Below are positions 37,418 through 45,712 of a DNA stretch of 64,000 nucleotides, piece by piece. This DNA is from Paenibacillus sanguinis 2301083 = DSM 16941 (GTDB lineage Bacteria > Bacillota > Bacilli > Paenibacillales > Paenibacillaceae), in the NCBI RefSeq assembly GCF_000374825.1, contig NZ_KB895381.1, positions 62,001 to 126,000 on the forward strand. Reading direction: 5' to 3'. The number at the start of each line of letters is the position of its first letter. Position 1 is the stretch's first letter. The notes under the pieces are model-generated. The model was given only the letters and a program-made list of their open reading frames with translations. It ran no database searches and had not been told where the DNA came from. The position numbers and the translations under genes are program-made.

Positions 37418-38984
37418 CGAGCTTCATGTCGTGAAAGGGCTGTTGGCTGATTTAGATGCAGATCAACTGGAGCTTTCGAATGTATTCACGGCCCATAACA
37501 TCAGGCAAGCGAAGAACGTGCTGAATCGCGAGGCGATCGATATTATGATCAGCGATATCGAAATGCCTCAAGGCTCCGGGTTAGAGCTGTTGGAATGGGC
37601 CAATGAGCAGCTTCCACAGCTGCAGACGATATTTTTGACCAGCTATGCAGACTTTCATTACGCAAAGCAGGCGATCCGGTTAGGAGGGCTAGAGTATCTG
37701 CTCAAGCCTGTTCCGGACGAGGATTTGAAGAAGGCGATCGAGAAAGCGAAGGAGCGAATCCTTCGCCTTCGCAAATCCAGTGCACATGAACGGTTCTGGA
37801 ACTATAATATGCTCTCCGTCATCGAGCATTTTTGGACTGAATTGCTGCAGGGAAAAATCGCTCCTTCTCCTGCTGCGGTTCAAATTGCGCTGGAGACCAG
37901 AAACCTCCCCTATACAAAAGACACGCTCTTTTTGCCTGTTCTTATCGGGGTTAGGAGATGGCATAAGCCACTATCCGCACGCGATGAGAAGCTCATGGAG
38001 TATGCACTTAAGAATAGCGGAACAGAGCTTATCTTAGGTGAGGAGCTTTCGGGACAGATCATGACGATGGATCGCGGCTGTTTACTTCTTGTCATAACTT
38101 ACGAGCAGCTTGCCGCAGAGGCTGTAGAGAATGAACTATTGCTTGAGAGATGCGAAAATTATGTGGAAGCGTGCCGTCGTTATTTTTATTGTGATTTATC
38201 CTGCTATATCGGTTATACGGCTAAAGCCGACGGGATGGAAGCTGCTTTTTCCCAGCTTCAGAGCTTTGAACGAAACAATGTTGTTTATGATCACGGGGTA
38301 TTTCGGATTACCGGGGCAGCACCGTTGCCCAAGTCAGAGGTGCCTATGCCTGATATGAGCGTCTGGGCGAATTTGCTGAAAAATGGAATGAAGGACCGGG
38401 TTGTGAAAGAGATTAGAGAATACCTGGAGGAGAGAGTCGCCTGTTCGGAGGTTCATGCCATGATGCTGCAACAATTTCATGAAAATTTTTTGCAAACCGT
38501 GTATTTCGTCTTATGGTCCAAAGGCCGATTGGCGCATGAACTGTTCAGTGACTCTGATTCTATGGAAATGTCCCGAAATGCCGTGAAATCCGTAGCTAAT
38601 ATGCTGCGATGGGTAGAGCATGTAGTCTGCAAGGCTATATCTCAGGAAAAGGCGGAGCTTCAGCATAATCAGGTGGTTGCAAATATAAAGCAGTATATCA
38701 CTGCCCATCTGGATGAGAGCAATTTATCCAGAAAAGAAATAGCGCAGCACGCTTTTTTGAATCCGGATTATTTGGCGCGGCTTTTCAAGAAGGAGACGGG
38801 GCTGTCGATGATGGAATATTTGCTGCAGGAGCGAATCAAGCTTGCCCAAGAGCTGCTACTGAGCTCAAATTTGTCAGTAGCGGAAATTGCCTCGTCCGTG
38901 GGATACTCCCATCTCTCCCATTTTTCAAGAATGTTTAAGAAGCAGACGGGAGTTAATCCGAACGAGTTCAGGCAGCAAACTTAA
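37392..38984 (+). CDS. AraC-type response regulator (YesN type)
   Basis: A 530-residue response regulator. The receiver domain (1-120) has IVDDE, phospho-acceptor Asp55 in ISDIEMPQGSG, Thr/Ser in LTSYADF and Lys in LKPV. A variable middle (about 135-420) precedes an AraC double helix-turn-helix (about 430-530, HAFLNPDYLARLFKKETG and GYSHLSHFSRMFKKQTG). Its ATG lies within the kinase gene, preceded by AAAAGGAGG. Its likely targets are the two copies of a 17-nt element before 33696 and 39107. The binding-protein gene follows after 122 bp. Confidence 0.94.
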   Translation: MFNLLIVDDELHVVKGLLADLDADQLELSNVFTAHNIRQAKNVLNREAIDIMISDIEMPQGSGLELLEWANEQLPQLQTIFLTSYADFHYAKQAIRLGGLEYLLKPVPDEDLKKAIEKAKERILRLRKSSAHERFWNYNMLSVIEHFWTELLQGKIAPSPAAVQIALETRNLPYTKDTLFLPVLIGVRRWHKPLSARDEKLMEYALKNSGTELILGEELSGQIMTMDRGCLLLVITYEQLAAEAVENELLLERCENYVEACRRYFYCDLSCYIGYTAKADGMEAAFSQLQSFERNNVVYDHGVFRITGAAPLPKSEVPMPDMSVWANLLKNGMKDRVVKEIREYLEERVACSEVHAMMLQQFHENFLQTVYFVLWSKGRLAHELFSDSDSMEMSRNAVKSVANMLRWVEHVVCKAISQEKAELQHNQVVANIKQYITAHLDESNLSRKEIAQHAFLNPDYLARLFKKETGLSMMEYLLQERIKLAQELLLSSNLSVAEIASSVGYSHLSHFSRMFKKQTGVNPNEFRQQT

Positions 38985-39019
38985 TGTTATAAATAAGTAT
39001 TAATAATGATATCGGAATA

Positions 39020-39036
39020 GTCGGAAAAGTGATAGA
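39020..39036 (+). promoter_or_regulatory. Shared upstream element, copy 2
   Basis: GTCGGAAAAGTGATAGA, one mismatch from the 33621 copy, 70 bp before the binding-protein start. A partial extra repeat TCGGAATAG precedes it at 39012. Confidence 0.6.
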
Positions 39037-39106
39037 GGGTATCTGCTAAGATCGCTATCATAAATCTAATGATAAAACTATATCGTAGAAAAGGCGGTCG
39101 AAACAA

Positions 39107-40645
39107 GTGAACAAATCAAAACGGTGGTTTAGGCCAATTGTTGCGGGTATTACGGTGATGTCGCTGCTGCTTACAGCGTGCTCAGCGGAAAGCGCTCCTT
39201 CCGCCTCCAGCGAGAAAGAGCGCAGCAAGGAGACCTCGGATAATTCTTCCGAGGCGTCTGAGCTTGTAATCGCCATTCCGATCTCGCAGCCAGAGCCTAA
39301 AGATATGGAGCTGGTTCAGGAAGAGGTCAACAAGCTCACAAGCAACAAAATCAATGCCACCGTAAAGCTTGAGTTGATCCCGTTCAGCAACTGGCAGCAG
39401 CAAATGAACCTGATGATGAGCTCGGGAGAGAAGCTTGATGTAGTAGTTACAATGGGCTCCTCCGGGTATGCTACCCAGGCAGCAACCGGCAAGCTCGCTC
39501 CGCTGGACGATCTTCTGGCACAGTATGGACAAGGAATTGCAGACCATCTGGATCGGCAATATTTGAATGCCGCAAAGGTCAAGGGTTCGATTTATGGAGT
39601 TCCGGTTATCAAGGCATTTGCCAACAGCTTTAGTTACTTTCTACGGAAGGATTTGGTTGACAAGCACAATATCGATGTCGCCTCGATCCAATCCTTTGCG
39701 GATATCGAACATGTGCTGCAAATCATTAAAGATAAAGAGCCAGGTATCACTCCGCTAGTGCCGGGGGGATCGGGAAATCTGGGTGTTCTGATGGGTTATA
39801 ACTATAATTACGATGGACTTAGCGACGGAATTGGTGTACTCACAGATATTGATACGTTGCAGGTGTCCAACTGGTACGATTCGCAGCAATATAAGGACCT
39901 GGTCGGGATGCTCCGTAAATGGTATCAGGCAGGTTATATTCTTAGCGATGCCGCCACGAACCAGATTTCATCAGTACAGCTTGTCAAAGCAGGGAAAGCC
40001 TTCAGTTATTTTAGCAACAGCAGACCTGGCTTCGTAACGCAAGAAACTATAAATTCTGGGACAGAGATGATCGAGGTTGAATTAACTCCGCCAGTGTCAA
40101 CCACAGCGAATGTAACTATGTTTTTATGGTCGATCGCAAACCAATCGCAACAAAAGGAGAAGGCGATGCAGTTTTTGAACCTTCTCTATTCGGATCAGGA
40201 GCTTGTCAACCTGCTTGATTGGGGAATCGAAGGGAAGCATTACCAGAAAATTGCTGATAATGTGATTGATTTCGCACCTGGCATAGACGCTGCAACGTCA
40301 GGATACCTGCCGAGTTGGAGCTGGTTGATCGGAAACAGCTTTCTGAGCTATGTCATGAAAGGGGACGATCCCGATATTTGGGATAAACTGAAGGCATTCA
40401 ATAGCAGCGCAACGAAATCCAAGGCGCTTGGCTTCAATTTCAATCCTGCACCTGTAAAAAACGAATATACCGCAATTGCAAACGTTTTGGAGCAGTATAC
40501 GGCCGCCCTTGAAACGGGTACTCTTGATCCGGAGAAAATATTGCCTGAGCTGAATGGAAAATTGCAGATATCAGGCATCGACAAAGTGGTTGCAGAGAAG
40601 CAAAGACAACTTGAAGAATGGGCGGAGTTGAATCAAATACAGTAA
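39107..40645 (+). CDS. Extracellular solute-binding lipoprotein for sugar ABC transporter
   Basis: A 512-residue family 1 binding protein. The signal peptide ends in the lipobox LLLTAC (Cys near residue 25), followed by a Ser/Glu/Lys-rich linker, so it is anchored on the outer face of the membrane. The length of about 500 fits LplA/YtcQ-like oligosaccharide binders. It starts with GTG after AAGGCGG. It belongs with permeases 33696 and 34661 although the kinase and regulator lie between, and it has its own copy of the shared element. The SGNH hydrolase follows 43 bp later. Confidence 0.92.
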   Translation: MNKSKRWFRPIVAGITVMSLLLTACSAESAPSASSEKERSKETSDNSSEASELVIAIPISQPEPKDMELVQEEVNKLTSNKINATVKLELIPFSNWQQQMNLMMSSGEKLDVVVTMGSSGYATQAATGKLAPLDDLLAQYGQGIADHLDRQYLNAAKVKGSIYGVPVIKAFANSFSYFLRKDLVDKHNIDVASIQSFADIEHVLQIIKDKEPGITPLVPGGSGNLGVLMGYNYNYDGLSDGIGVLTDIDTLQVSNWYDSQQYKDLVGMLRKWYQAGYILSDAATNQISSVQLVKAGKAFSYFSNSRPGFVTQETINSGTEMIEVELTPPVSTTANVTMFLWSIANQSQQKEKAMQFLNLLYSDQELVNLLDWGIEGKHYQKIADNVIDFAPGIDAATSGYLPSWSWLIGNSFLSYVMKGDDPDIWDKLKAFNSSATKSKALGFNFNPAPVKNEYTAIANVLEQYTAALETGTLDPEKILPELNGKLQISGIDKVVAEKQRQLEEWAELNQIQ

Positions 40646-40688
40646 TGATTTCATTCTGGTGATGTAATCAGAGTAAGGAGATCTAAAC

Positions 40689-41342
40689 ATGGAAAGTCCA
40701 GAAAAGTTATTAGAATTTGGAATGCAAATTCTTCATATGCAGCAAATGCAACAGTTGAAATCTTTTGTTGATTTGAATCGGATCGCCAAGAAGGGCGGAA
40801 TTGTGTTCGCTGGTGATTCCATAACTGCAGGTTTTCCGATCCATGAGATGCTGATCTGCAAGGCGCCGATGTTTAATAGAGGGATCAACGGATATCGCAC
40901 GGATGATGTCAAGAACGGGCTCGAGGAACTTGTTTTTAGTCTGGAGCCGGAGAAGGTGTTTCTGTTAATCGGTACGAATGATTTGAATAATGGAAGCCAC
41001 CCGCAAGAAATTGTGTCCTCTATCGTGGAGATATGTCAGCAAATAAAAAGAAAATTGCCAGCAGCAGTTGTATTTGTTCAATCCGTTTACCCGGTCAATC
41101 GAAGCAGCGAGTTTAGTGAATCCGTATTCCCGATGGTTGGAATTCGAACAAACGAGGCCATCTGTCAAGTGAATGATGGTCTGCGTAAAATCTGCTCCGA
41201 GATGAACCTGAGCTTCATTGACCTTTACCCCAGATTAACGGATGCGGAGGGGGAACTTAATCCCGGCTTTACGTATGACGGACTCCATATAAACATTAAT
41301 GGTTATATAGTCGTTCGTGAGGAGCTCAAAAAATATGTATAA
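40689..41342 (+). CDS. SGNH/GDSL-family hydrolase
   Basis: A 217-residue esterase-type hydrolase. The four blocks are present: Ser in VFAGDSITAG, Gly in RGINGYRTDD, Asn in IGTNDLNNG, and Asp/His in TYDGLHIN. No signal peptide, so it is intracellular. Members act as acetylesterases or as lipases and sialate esterases. Its position between a sugar-binding protein and a sulfatase suggests removal of O-acetyl groups from an imported, modified oligosaccharide. TAAGGAG lies nine bases upstream of the ATG. A small GGGGTG/CACCC hairpin with TTTT at 41350-41370 separates it from the sulfatase. Confidence 0.9.
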   Translation: MESPEKLLEFGMQILHMQQMQQLKSFVDLNRIAKKGGIVFAGDSITAGFPIHEMLICKAPMFNRGINGYRTDDVKNGLEELVFSLEPEKVFLLIGTNDLNNGSHPQEIVSSIVEICQQIKRKLPAAVVFVQSVYPVNRSSEFSESVFPMVGIRTNEAICQVNDGLRKICSEMNLSFIDLYPRLTDAEGELNPGFTYDGLHININGYIVVREELKKYV

Positions 41343-41414
41343 AGCTCGCGGGGGTGAACACCCGTTTTGTTACAAACTGCAATAAAAAAATTTTAAGGAG
41401 AGGGGTTCGCGGCA

Positions 41415-43013
41415 GTGAGCGGTAATCGTGCAAAACGTAAAAATGTTGTTTTCATTTTAACTGACGATCAGGGTGCATGGGCAATGGGGTGTGCCGGGAA
41501 TAGCGAGATAAAGACACCGAATCTGGACCGTTTGGCCAAGGATGGCATTCGATTTGATAATTTCTTCTGCGCCTCGCCGGTATGCTCGCCGGCCAGAGCT
41601 TCTATCATGACAGGAAATATTCCGTCAGGACATGGCGTTGTCGACTGGATTGCCGGCGGGAATATCGATCCGGTCAAGTATCCGGAATTAGTCGATAAAG
41701 CAGCATACAGCGCTGAACGGGTCCCCATCAATTATCTTGAGAATCAGCTCACCTATACGGATATTTTAGCCCAAAACGGGTATACCTGCGCATTGAGCGG
41801 GAAATGGCATTTAGGAAACAGTGCTGAGCCGCAACACGGATTTTCCGAATGGTTTACTGTCCCGTATGGTTATTCCCCTTACCTGCGGCCTAAATTTATC
41901 GAGAACGGTGAGGTTATAGTCGGCGACAAATATGCAACGGACATGATCACGAACAAAGCAATTGAATATATTAAGAAGCTTGCGCCAGACGCCAGGCAAG
42001 GAGACAAACCGTTCTATATTTCGGTTCATCATGTTGCGCCGCATAGTCCCTGGAGCATATCCAGTCATCCGCAAGAGGTCTTGGATGTTTACAAGGACAG
42101 TGAATTCGGCTCCGTTCCCAACCTGCCCATGCATCCGAATTCCATCCTCACCTCGGAGTCTCCTTATATTTCGTTCGACCCTAATAGTGAAACAGACCCG
42201 GAATTGTTGCGAAAAGAAATGCTGAGGGGATATTTCGGTTCCATTACGGCTATGGATGAAGGCATCGGTCATCTTATCATGGAGCTGGAAGCACAGGGGA
42301 TACTTGATGACACGCTGGTCATTTTCACCTCGGACAACGGGATGAATATGGGGCATCACGGAATTTGGGGGAAAGGCAATGGCACCTATCCACAGAATAT
42401 GTATGATACTTCTGTGAAGGTTCCGTATATCATGTCATGCCCTGGCCTGCTGCCGACCGAACGAGTCAGTGATCAAATACTCAGTCAATATGATATTTTC
42501 CCCACACTGGTTGATCTGCTCGGATTGCAGCTTACTGATGAACAAAGATTAGCTCTGAACAAGCTGCCTGGCACCAGCTTTCGTCCACGGACCGAGAAGA
42601 ATGAAGAATCGTCAGAAGACAGACCGGTCATCGTCTTCAGTGAATATGGACCGGTTCGGATGATTCGCAACAAGCGTTGGAAATATATCCATTGCTATCC
42701 GCATGGTCCAAACGAATTTTACGACCTGGAGAAGGATCCGCTGGAAAGCACTAATCTGGCAGATCATCAAGATCATCAAGATCGTATTCTTCGGATGAAA
42801 TGGGAGCTGGACAGTTGGTTTGTAAAATATGTTGATCCAGCGCGAGACGCAACCAAAGATGATAATACAGGAACTGGGCAAATCAATTTGAACGGATTAT
42901 ATTCAGAAGGCGAGAAGGCATTTATTCAATCCCCATTTGTTGGAGTTCCATATGATGAAGTTATCGGAACATTACGGAAGCAAAACAATGCCATGCAAGA
43001 AAAGAAGGAATAG
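41415..43013 (+). CDS. Sulfatase, Cys-type, formylglycine-dependent
   Basis: A 532-residue alkaline-phosphatase-superfamily sulfatase (S1 family). Metal and active-site motifs: TDDQG (calcium ligands), CSPAR with Cys57 as the residue converted to formylglycine, GKWHLG with the sulfate-contacting Lys and His, and SDNGMNMGHHG. It starts with GTG about twelve bases after AAGGAGAGG. No signal peptide, so desulfation occurs in the cytosol, which also fits maturation by the anSME at 32303. A small tandem repeat encodes DHQDHQD near residue 450. The sugar specificity is not readable. A strong terminator follows. Confidence 0.94.
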   Translation: MSGNRAKRKNVVFILTDDQGAWAMGCAGNSEIKTPNLDRLAKDGIRFDNFFCASPVCSPARASIMTGNIPSGHGVVDWIAGGNIDPVKYPELVDKAAYSAERVPINYLENQLTYTDILAQNGYTCALSGKWHLGNSAEPQHGFSEWFTVPYGYSPYLRPKFIENGEVIVGDKYATDMITNKAIEYIKKLAPDARQGDKPFYISVHHVAPHSPWSISSHPQEVLDVYKDSEFGSVPNLPMHPNSILTSESPYISFDPNSETDPELLRKEMLRGYFGSITAMDEGIGHLIMELEAQGILDDTLVIFTSDNGMNMGHHGIWGKGNGTYPQNMYDTSVKVPYIMSCPGLLPTERVSDQILSQYDIFPTLVDLLGLQLTDEQRLALNKLPGTSFRPRTEKNEESSEDRPVIVFSEYGPVRMIRNKRWKYIHCYPHGPNEFYDLEKDPLESTNLADHQDHQDRILRMKWELDSWFVKYVDPARDATKDDNTGTGQINLNGLYSEGEKAFIQSPFVGVPYDEVIGTLRKQNNAMQEKKE

Positions 43014-43027
43014 ACTCTACTTGCAAG

Positions 43028-43059
43028 TCCCCCTCAAAAATCTGTTTTTTTGAGGGGGA
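43028..43059 (+). terminator. Rho-independent terminator after sulfatase
   Basis: Arms TCCCCCTCAAAAA and TTTTTGAGGGGGA around a short loop. The A-rich side also suits the minus strand, but no convergent stop lies close; bases 43060-43229 show nothing else. Confidence 0.82.
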
Positions 43060-43229
43060 TTATTGATGATAGATGCTGCCTTTTTCATGAAGTTTTCAGG
43101 AAAAGGTTCTTTGGAGCTTTTAGAAATGCCCTTTTTAATTTGCCATTCTTGCAGAACCGGCTCTGCTTTTACGGAAGAGCAACAGCCGGTTCTAATTATC
43201 GGTGCGAAAAATGTGATTGGGCAAGCTGC

Positions 43230-43790
43230 CTAAGTTCCTTCTATATGACTGAAAGCGATCAGGGAATGATCCGCCAAAGAGAAGATAAGCTGTGCCACCT
43301 CATTGCTGGATAAGCTGTAATTTTCACGGATCCATTCTTGTATAATAGCCAGGCATCCATTGACCAAATATGCATAAGTATAAGGTTTTACTTTTTCAGG
43401 TACACTAAGCTGGAGGTAGCTATCAATATTTAGCAACACTTCATTAATTAATCGCTGTGCGAATGATACGGGCTCATTTGTCTTGAACAGCATAATGGTA
43501 AACAGCTCATCATTTTTCTTGATATAATCCAGAAATGCAAGTATATACCTGATGTCGTGGTCATGGGCTTCAATTTTTGCCAAGTATTCATGAGTGTTAT
43601 CGATGATTTCCTTCTCCACTTGACTGAGCAGTTCATATACATTGGCATAATGCAAATAGAAGGTGGAGCGATTGATGTCAGCGGAGTTACATAGCTCCTT
43701 GACACTGATCTTGCTAATATTTCTGTCTCTCAGCAGCTTGATCAGGCTTTGCTTCAGCAGCAGCTTGGTCAGTCGTTCGCGTTGATTCAT
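43230..43790 (-). CDS. TetR/AcrR-family transcriptional regulator
   Basis: A 186-residue repressor-type regulator. The N-terminal helix-turn-helix reads ISVKELCNSADINRSTFYLHY, typical of TetR-like proteins of Bacillota. The remaining helices form a ligand domain of unknown specificity. A longer frame starts at 43814, but AAAGAGGTG on the minus strand fits the ATG at 43790, giving MNQRERLTKLL. It is divergent from the epimerase gene at 43976; two palindromes in between are candidate operators, so the pair is probably a self-contained regulatory unit. Confidence 0.88.
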   Translation of the reverse strand: MNQRERLTKLLLKQSLIKLLRDRNISKISVKELCNSADINRSTFYLHYANVYELLSQVEKEIIDNTHEYLAKIEAHDHDIRYILAFLDYIKKNDELFTIMLFKTNEPVSFAQRLINEVLLNIDSYLQLSVPEKVKPYTYAYLVNGCLAIIQEWIRENYSLSSNEVAQLIFSLADHSLIAFSHIEGT

Positions 43791-43860
43791 TACGGGCGCA
43801 CCTCTTTCAAACATAAAAATTTAATAAATTTTTATATAAATCAACAGATTATTTATTAGT

Positions 43861-43916
43861 GTCTAGACTACGACAGATCAGAATGAACTGATGGTTGTAA
43901 AATAGACACCGTGTCT
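43861..43916. promoter_or_regulatory. Candidate TetR operators
   Basis: Two palindromes lie between the divergent genes: GTCTAGAC at 43861-43868 and AGACAC-C-GTGTCT at 43904-43916. Both contain the AGAC/GTCT core. GACAA-N5-TTGTC and a repeated GTGAAGGT follow at 43921-43970. Binding by the neighbouring TetR protein is inferred. Confidence 0.5.
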
Positions 43917-43975
43917 GTATTGTGAAGGTAGACAATAAATTTGTCAATACATGTATAGTGAAGGTGAATAACATT

Positions 43976-45520
43976 ATGAATAAAAAGCGCGTGCTAATTA
44001 CAGGAGCTGCAGGTGGTATGGGCAGTGAAACGTTGAAGCTGATGAAGAATGAATTAGAGAAATGCGAATTGATTCTCTTTGATCTGGATAATGATAACAG
44101 TCGAAAAAAGCTGGGCCCTTATGAAGGAATGGCTGGAGTGAAGGTTGTCTATGGCGATTTGCTGGACTACGACCTGGTTTTTGACTGTGTTAAGGATACC
44201 GACATCATTCTGCACATCGCAGCTTTCGTATCTCCTGCTGCCGATGAGTTTCCAGAGAAAGCGATGAGAATTAATTACGGATCGGCCAAAAATATTGTTT
44301 CTGCTATCAAGCAAAGTGGGCGTGAGCAGGAGATACGGTTTGTATTTATCGGTACGATCGCTGAGACAGGGGATCGTATGCCGCCAATTCACTGGGGAAG
44401 AGTGGGAGACCCGATCAAGCCAAGTGTGTTTGACTACTATGCAGTGTCGAAAATTGCTGCCGAACGCATGGTGATTGAATCCGGGCTGACTTACTGGGTA
44501 TGTCTCCGTCAGACCGGGATTATGGGACCAACGATGAGTCAGATACAAGATCCGATTATGTTCCACAATTGTTTGGAAAATGTACTCGAATATGTATCTG
44601 ACCGGGATTCCGGCCGCCTGATGCGAAATTTGTGCATAAAGGAAATTGACGGAACACTGGACAAAGACTTCTGGCAGCATATCTACAATATTGGCGGAGG
44701 AGAGAGCTGCCGGGTCAGCACGCTGGAGATGTATGAGGTGCTGTACGGCAAGCTTGGGATTACTAATCTCGACTATGTACTCAACCCGAAATGGTATGCC
44801 ACGCGCAATTTTCATGGACAATATTATCTGGATTCTGACAAGCTTGAGAATTATCTGCATTTCCGCACGGACTCGATGGAATACTTTTACCAGACCTACA
44901 TGGATAATTTGGGAGCGCTTGTGCCTGTGGCCAAAGTCATTACCAAGCTTCCAGGAGGCCAAAAACTGATGGGCTCGCTAATCAAGCGTACATTGAAAAA
45001 ACAGGCTGTCAAGAAGCGGGGAACGATCCGTTTTATCGAGGATAATGATATAGAGAGCATTGATGCTTTCTGGGGAAGCAAGAAGAACTGGGAGGAAATT
45101 CCCGCAAAGCTGTCCGACATGAAGAAGTTTACCGAGTGGAAGAAAGTGATCAAGCTCGACCATGGATATGATGAGGATAAGCCGGCATCGCAACTAAACC
45201 TGGAGGATATGCAAGGGGCTGCGAAATTCCGCGGTGGAGAGTGTCTCTCTGACCATATGACTACCGGAGATTGGGGAAGCAAGCTTGACTTTAAATGTGC
45301 CTTCGGGCATACCTTCACTGCTAGTCCCAAGCTGGTGCTGGAGGGTGGACATTTCTGCCCGGTGTGTGAACGAGAGAGCTGGAATTACAGTGAACGTGCA
45401 AAGCGGGAGCCGTTTTTTGCTCAGGTATGGAATCCGCTTCATGGTCCAAATGAGGGGCGGGTTTATAAGAAAGTCGTTTCCGAGTTGGACGTTGATGCGA
45501 GGGGAGAAGCAAAGGTTTAA
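43976..45520 (+). CDS. NAD-dependent epimerase with C-terminal zinc-ribbon-like extension
   Basis: A 514-residue protein. Residues 1-330 are an extended SDR: KRVLITGAAGGMGSETL is the dinucleotide motif and YYAVSKIAAE contains the catalytic YxxxK. Residues about 340-400 are basic and helical. Residues about 420-500 carry Cys and His residues in GGECLSDH, DFKCAFGHTF and HFCPVCERESW, resembling a treble-clef or zinc-ribbon fold. ATG 43976 is chosen, since it starts the Rossmann strand directly and GAAGGTG precedes it; a longer frame from 43922 adds 18 atypical residues. The full-length fusion is unusual. Its substrate is unknown; sugar or nucleotide-sugar modification is the family default. Confidence 0.82.
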   Translation: MNKKRVLITGAAGGMGSETLKLMKNELEKCELILFDLDNDNSRKKLGPYEGMAGVKVVYGDLLDYDLVFDCVKDTDIILHIAAFVSPAADEFPEKAMRINYGSAKNIVSAIKQSGREQEIRFVFIGTIAETGDRMPPIHWGRVGDPIKPSVFDYYAVSKIAAERMVIESGLTYWVCLRQTGIMGPTMSQIQDPIMFHNCLENVLEYVSDRDSGRLMRNLCIKEIDGTLDKDFWQHIYNIGGGESCRVSTLEMYEVLYGKLGITNLDYVLNPKWYATRNFHGQYYLDSDKLENYLHFRTDSMEYFYQTYMDNLGALVPVAKVITKLPGGQKLMGSLIKRTLKKQAVKKRGTIRFIEDNDIESIDAFWGSKKNWEEIPAKLSDMKKFTEWKKVIKLDHGYDEDKPASQLNLEDMQGAAKFRGGECLSDHMTTGDWGSKLDFKCAFGHTFTASPKLVLEGGHFCPVCERESWNYSERAKREPFFAQVWNPLHGPNEGRVYKKVVSELDVDARGEAKV

Positions 45521-45542
45521 ATACACCCCTTCAGGGTGTATT
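45520..45542 (+). terminator. First of two tandem hairpins
   Basis: AATACACCC/GGGTGTATT overlaps the epimerase stop codon and has only a short T-run after it. Confidence 0.6.
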
Positions 45543-45549
45543 GTTCAGC

Positions 45550-45592
45550 AAAGGGCACGCAAGCTGGAAAATTCCATGCTTGCGTGCCCTTT
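45550..45592 (+). terminator. Strong Rho-independent terminator
   Basis: A perfect 15-bp stem, AAAGGGCACGCAAGC/GCTTGCGTGCCCTTT, with a 13-base loop. Confidence 0.82.
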
Positions 45593-45651
45593 GTATTAAC
45601 GCGACAATTCAAAACAAGCTAAATTGTTTGGTAAGCGGTTTCAAAAAACCA

Positions 45652-45666
45652 TTGAAACGTTTCCAA
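45652..45666. promoter_or_regulatory. LacI-type operator before the LacI gene
   Basis: TTGAAACGTTTCCAA has a perfect right half (GTTTCCAA) and a degenerate left half of the palindrome seen intact at 46752. A weaker half-site AAGCGGTTTC lies at 45633. This suggests autoregulation. Confidence 0.6.
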
Positions 45667-45712
45667 AATGATGGTATCATAACCTCATCAAATGATGAAA
45701 TGGGGGGGCAGA

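Noticed and set aside
42763-42785. Tandem 9-nt repeat AGATCATCA inside the sulfatase gene
   Set aside because: Only two copies plus a partial one, in frame, encoding DHQDHQD on a surface stretch; too short to be a functional repeat array.
45692-45712. ATG start for the LacI gene at 45692
   Set aside because: No ribosome binding site and seven atypical residues; the TTG at 45713 matches the family start.
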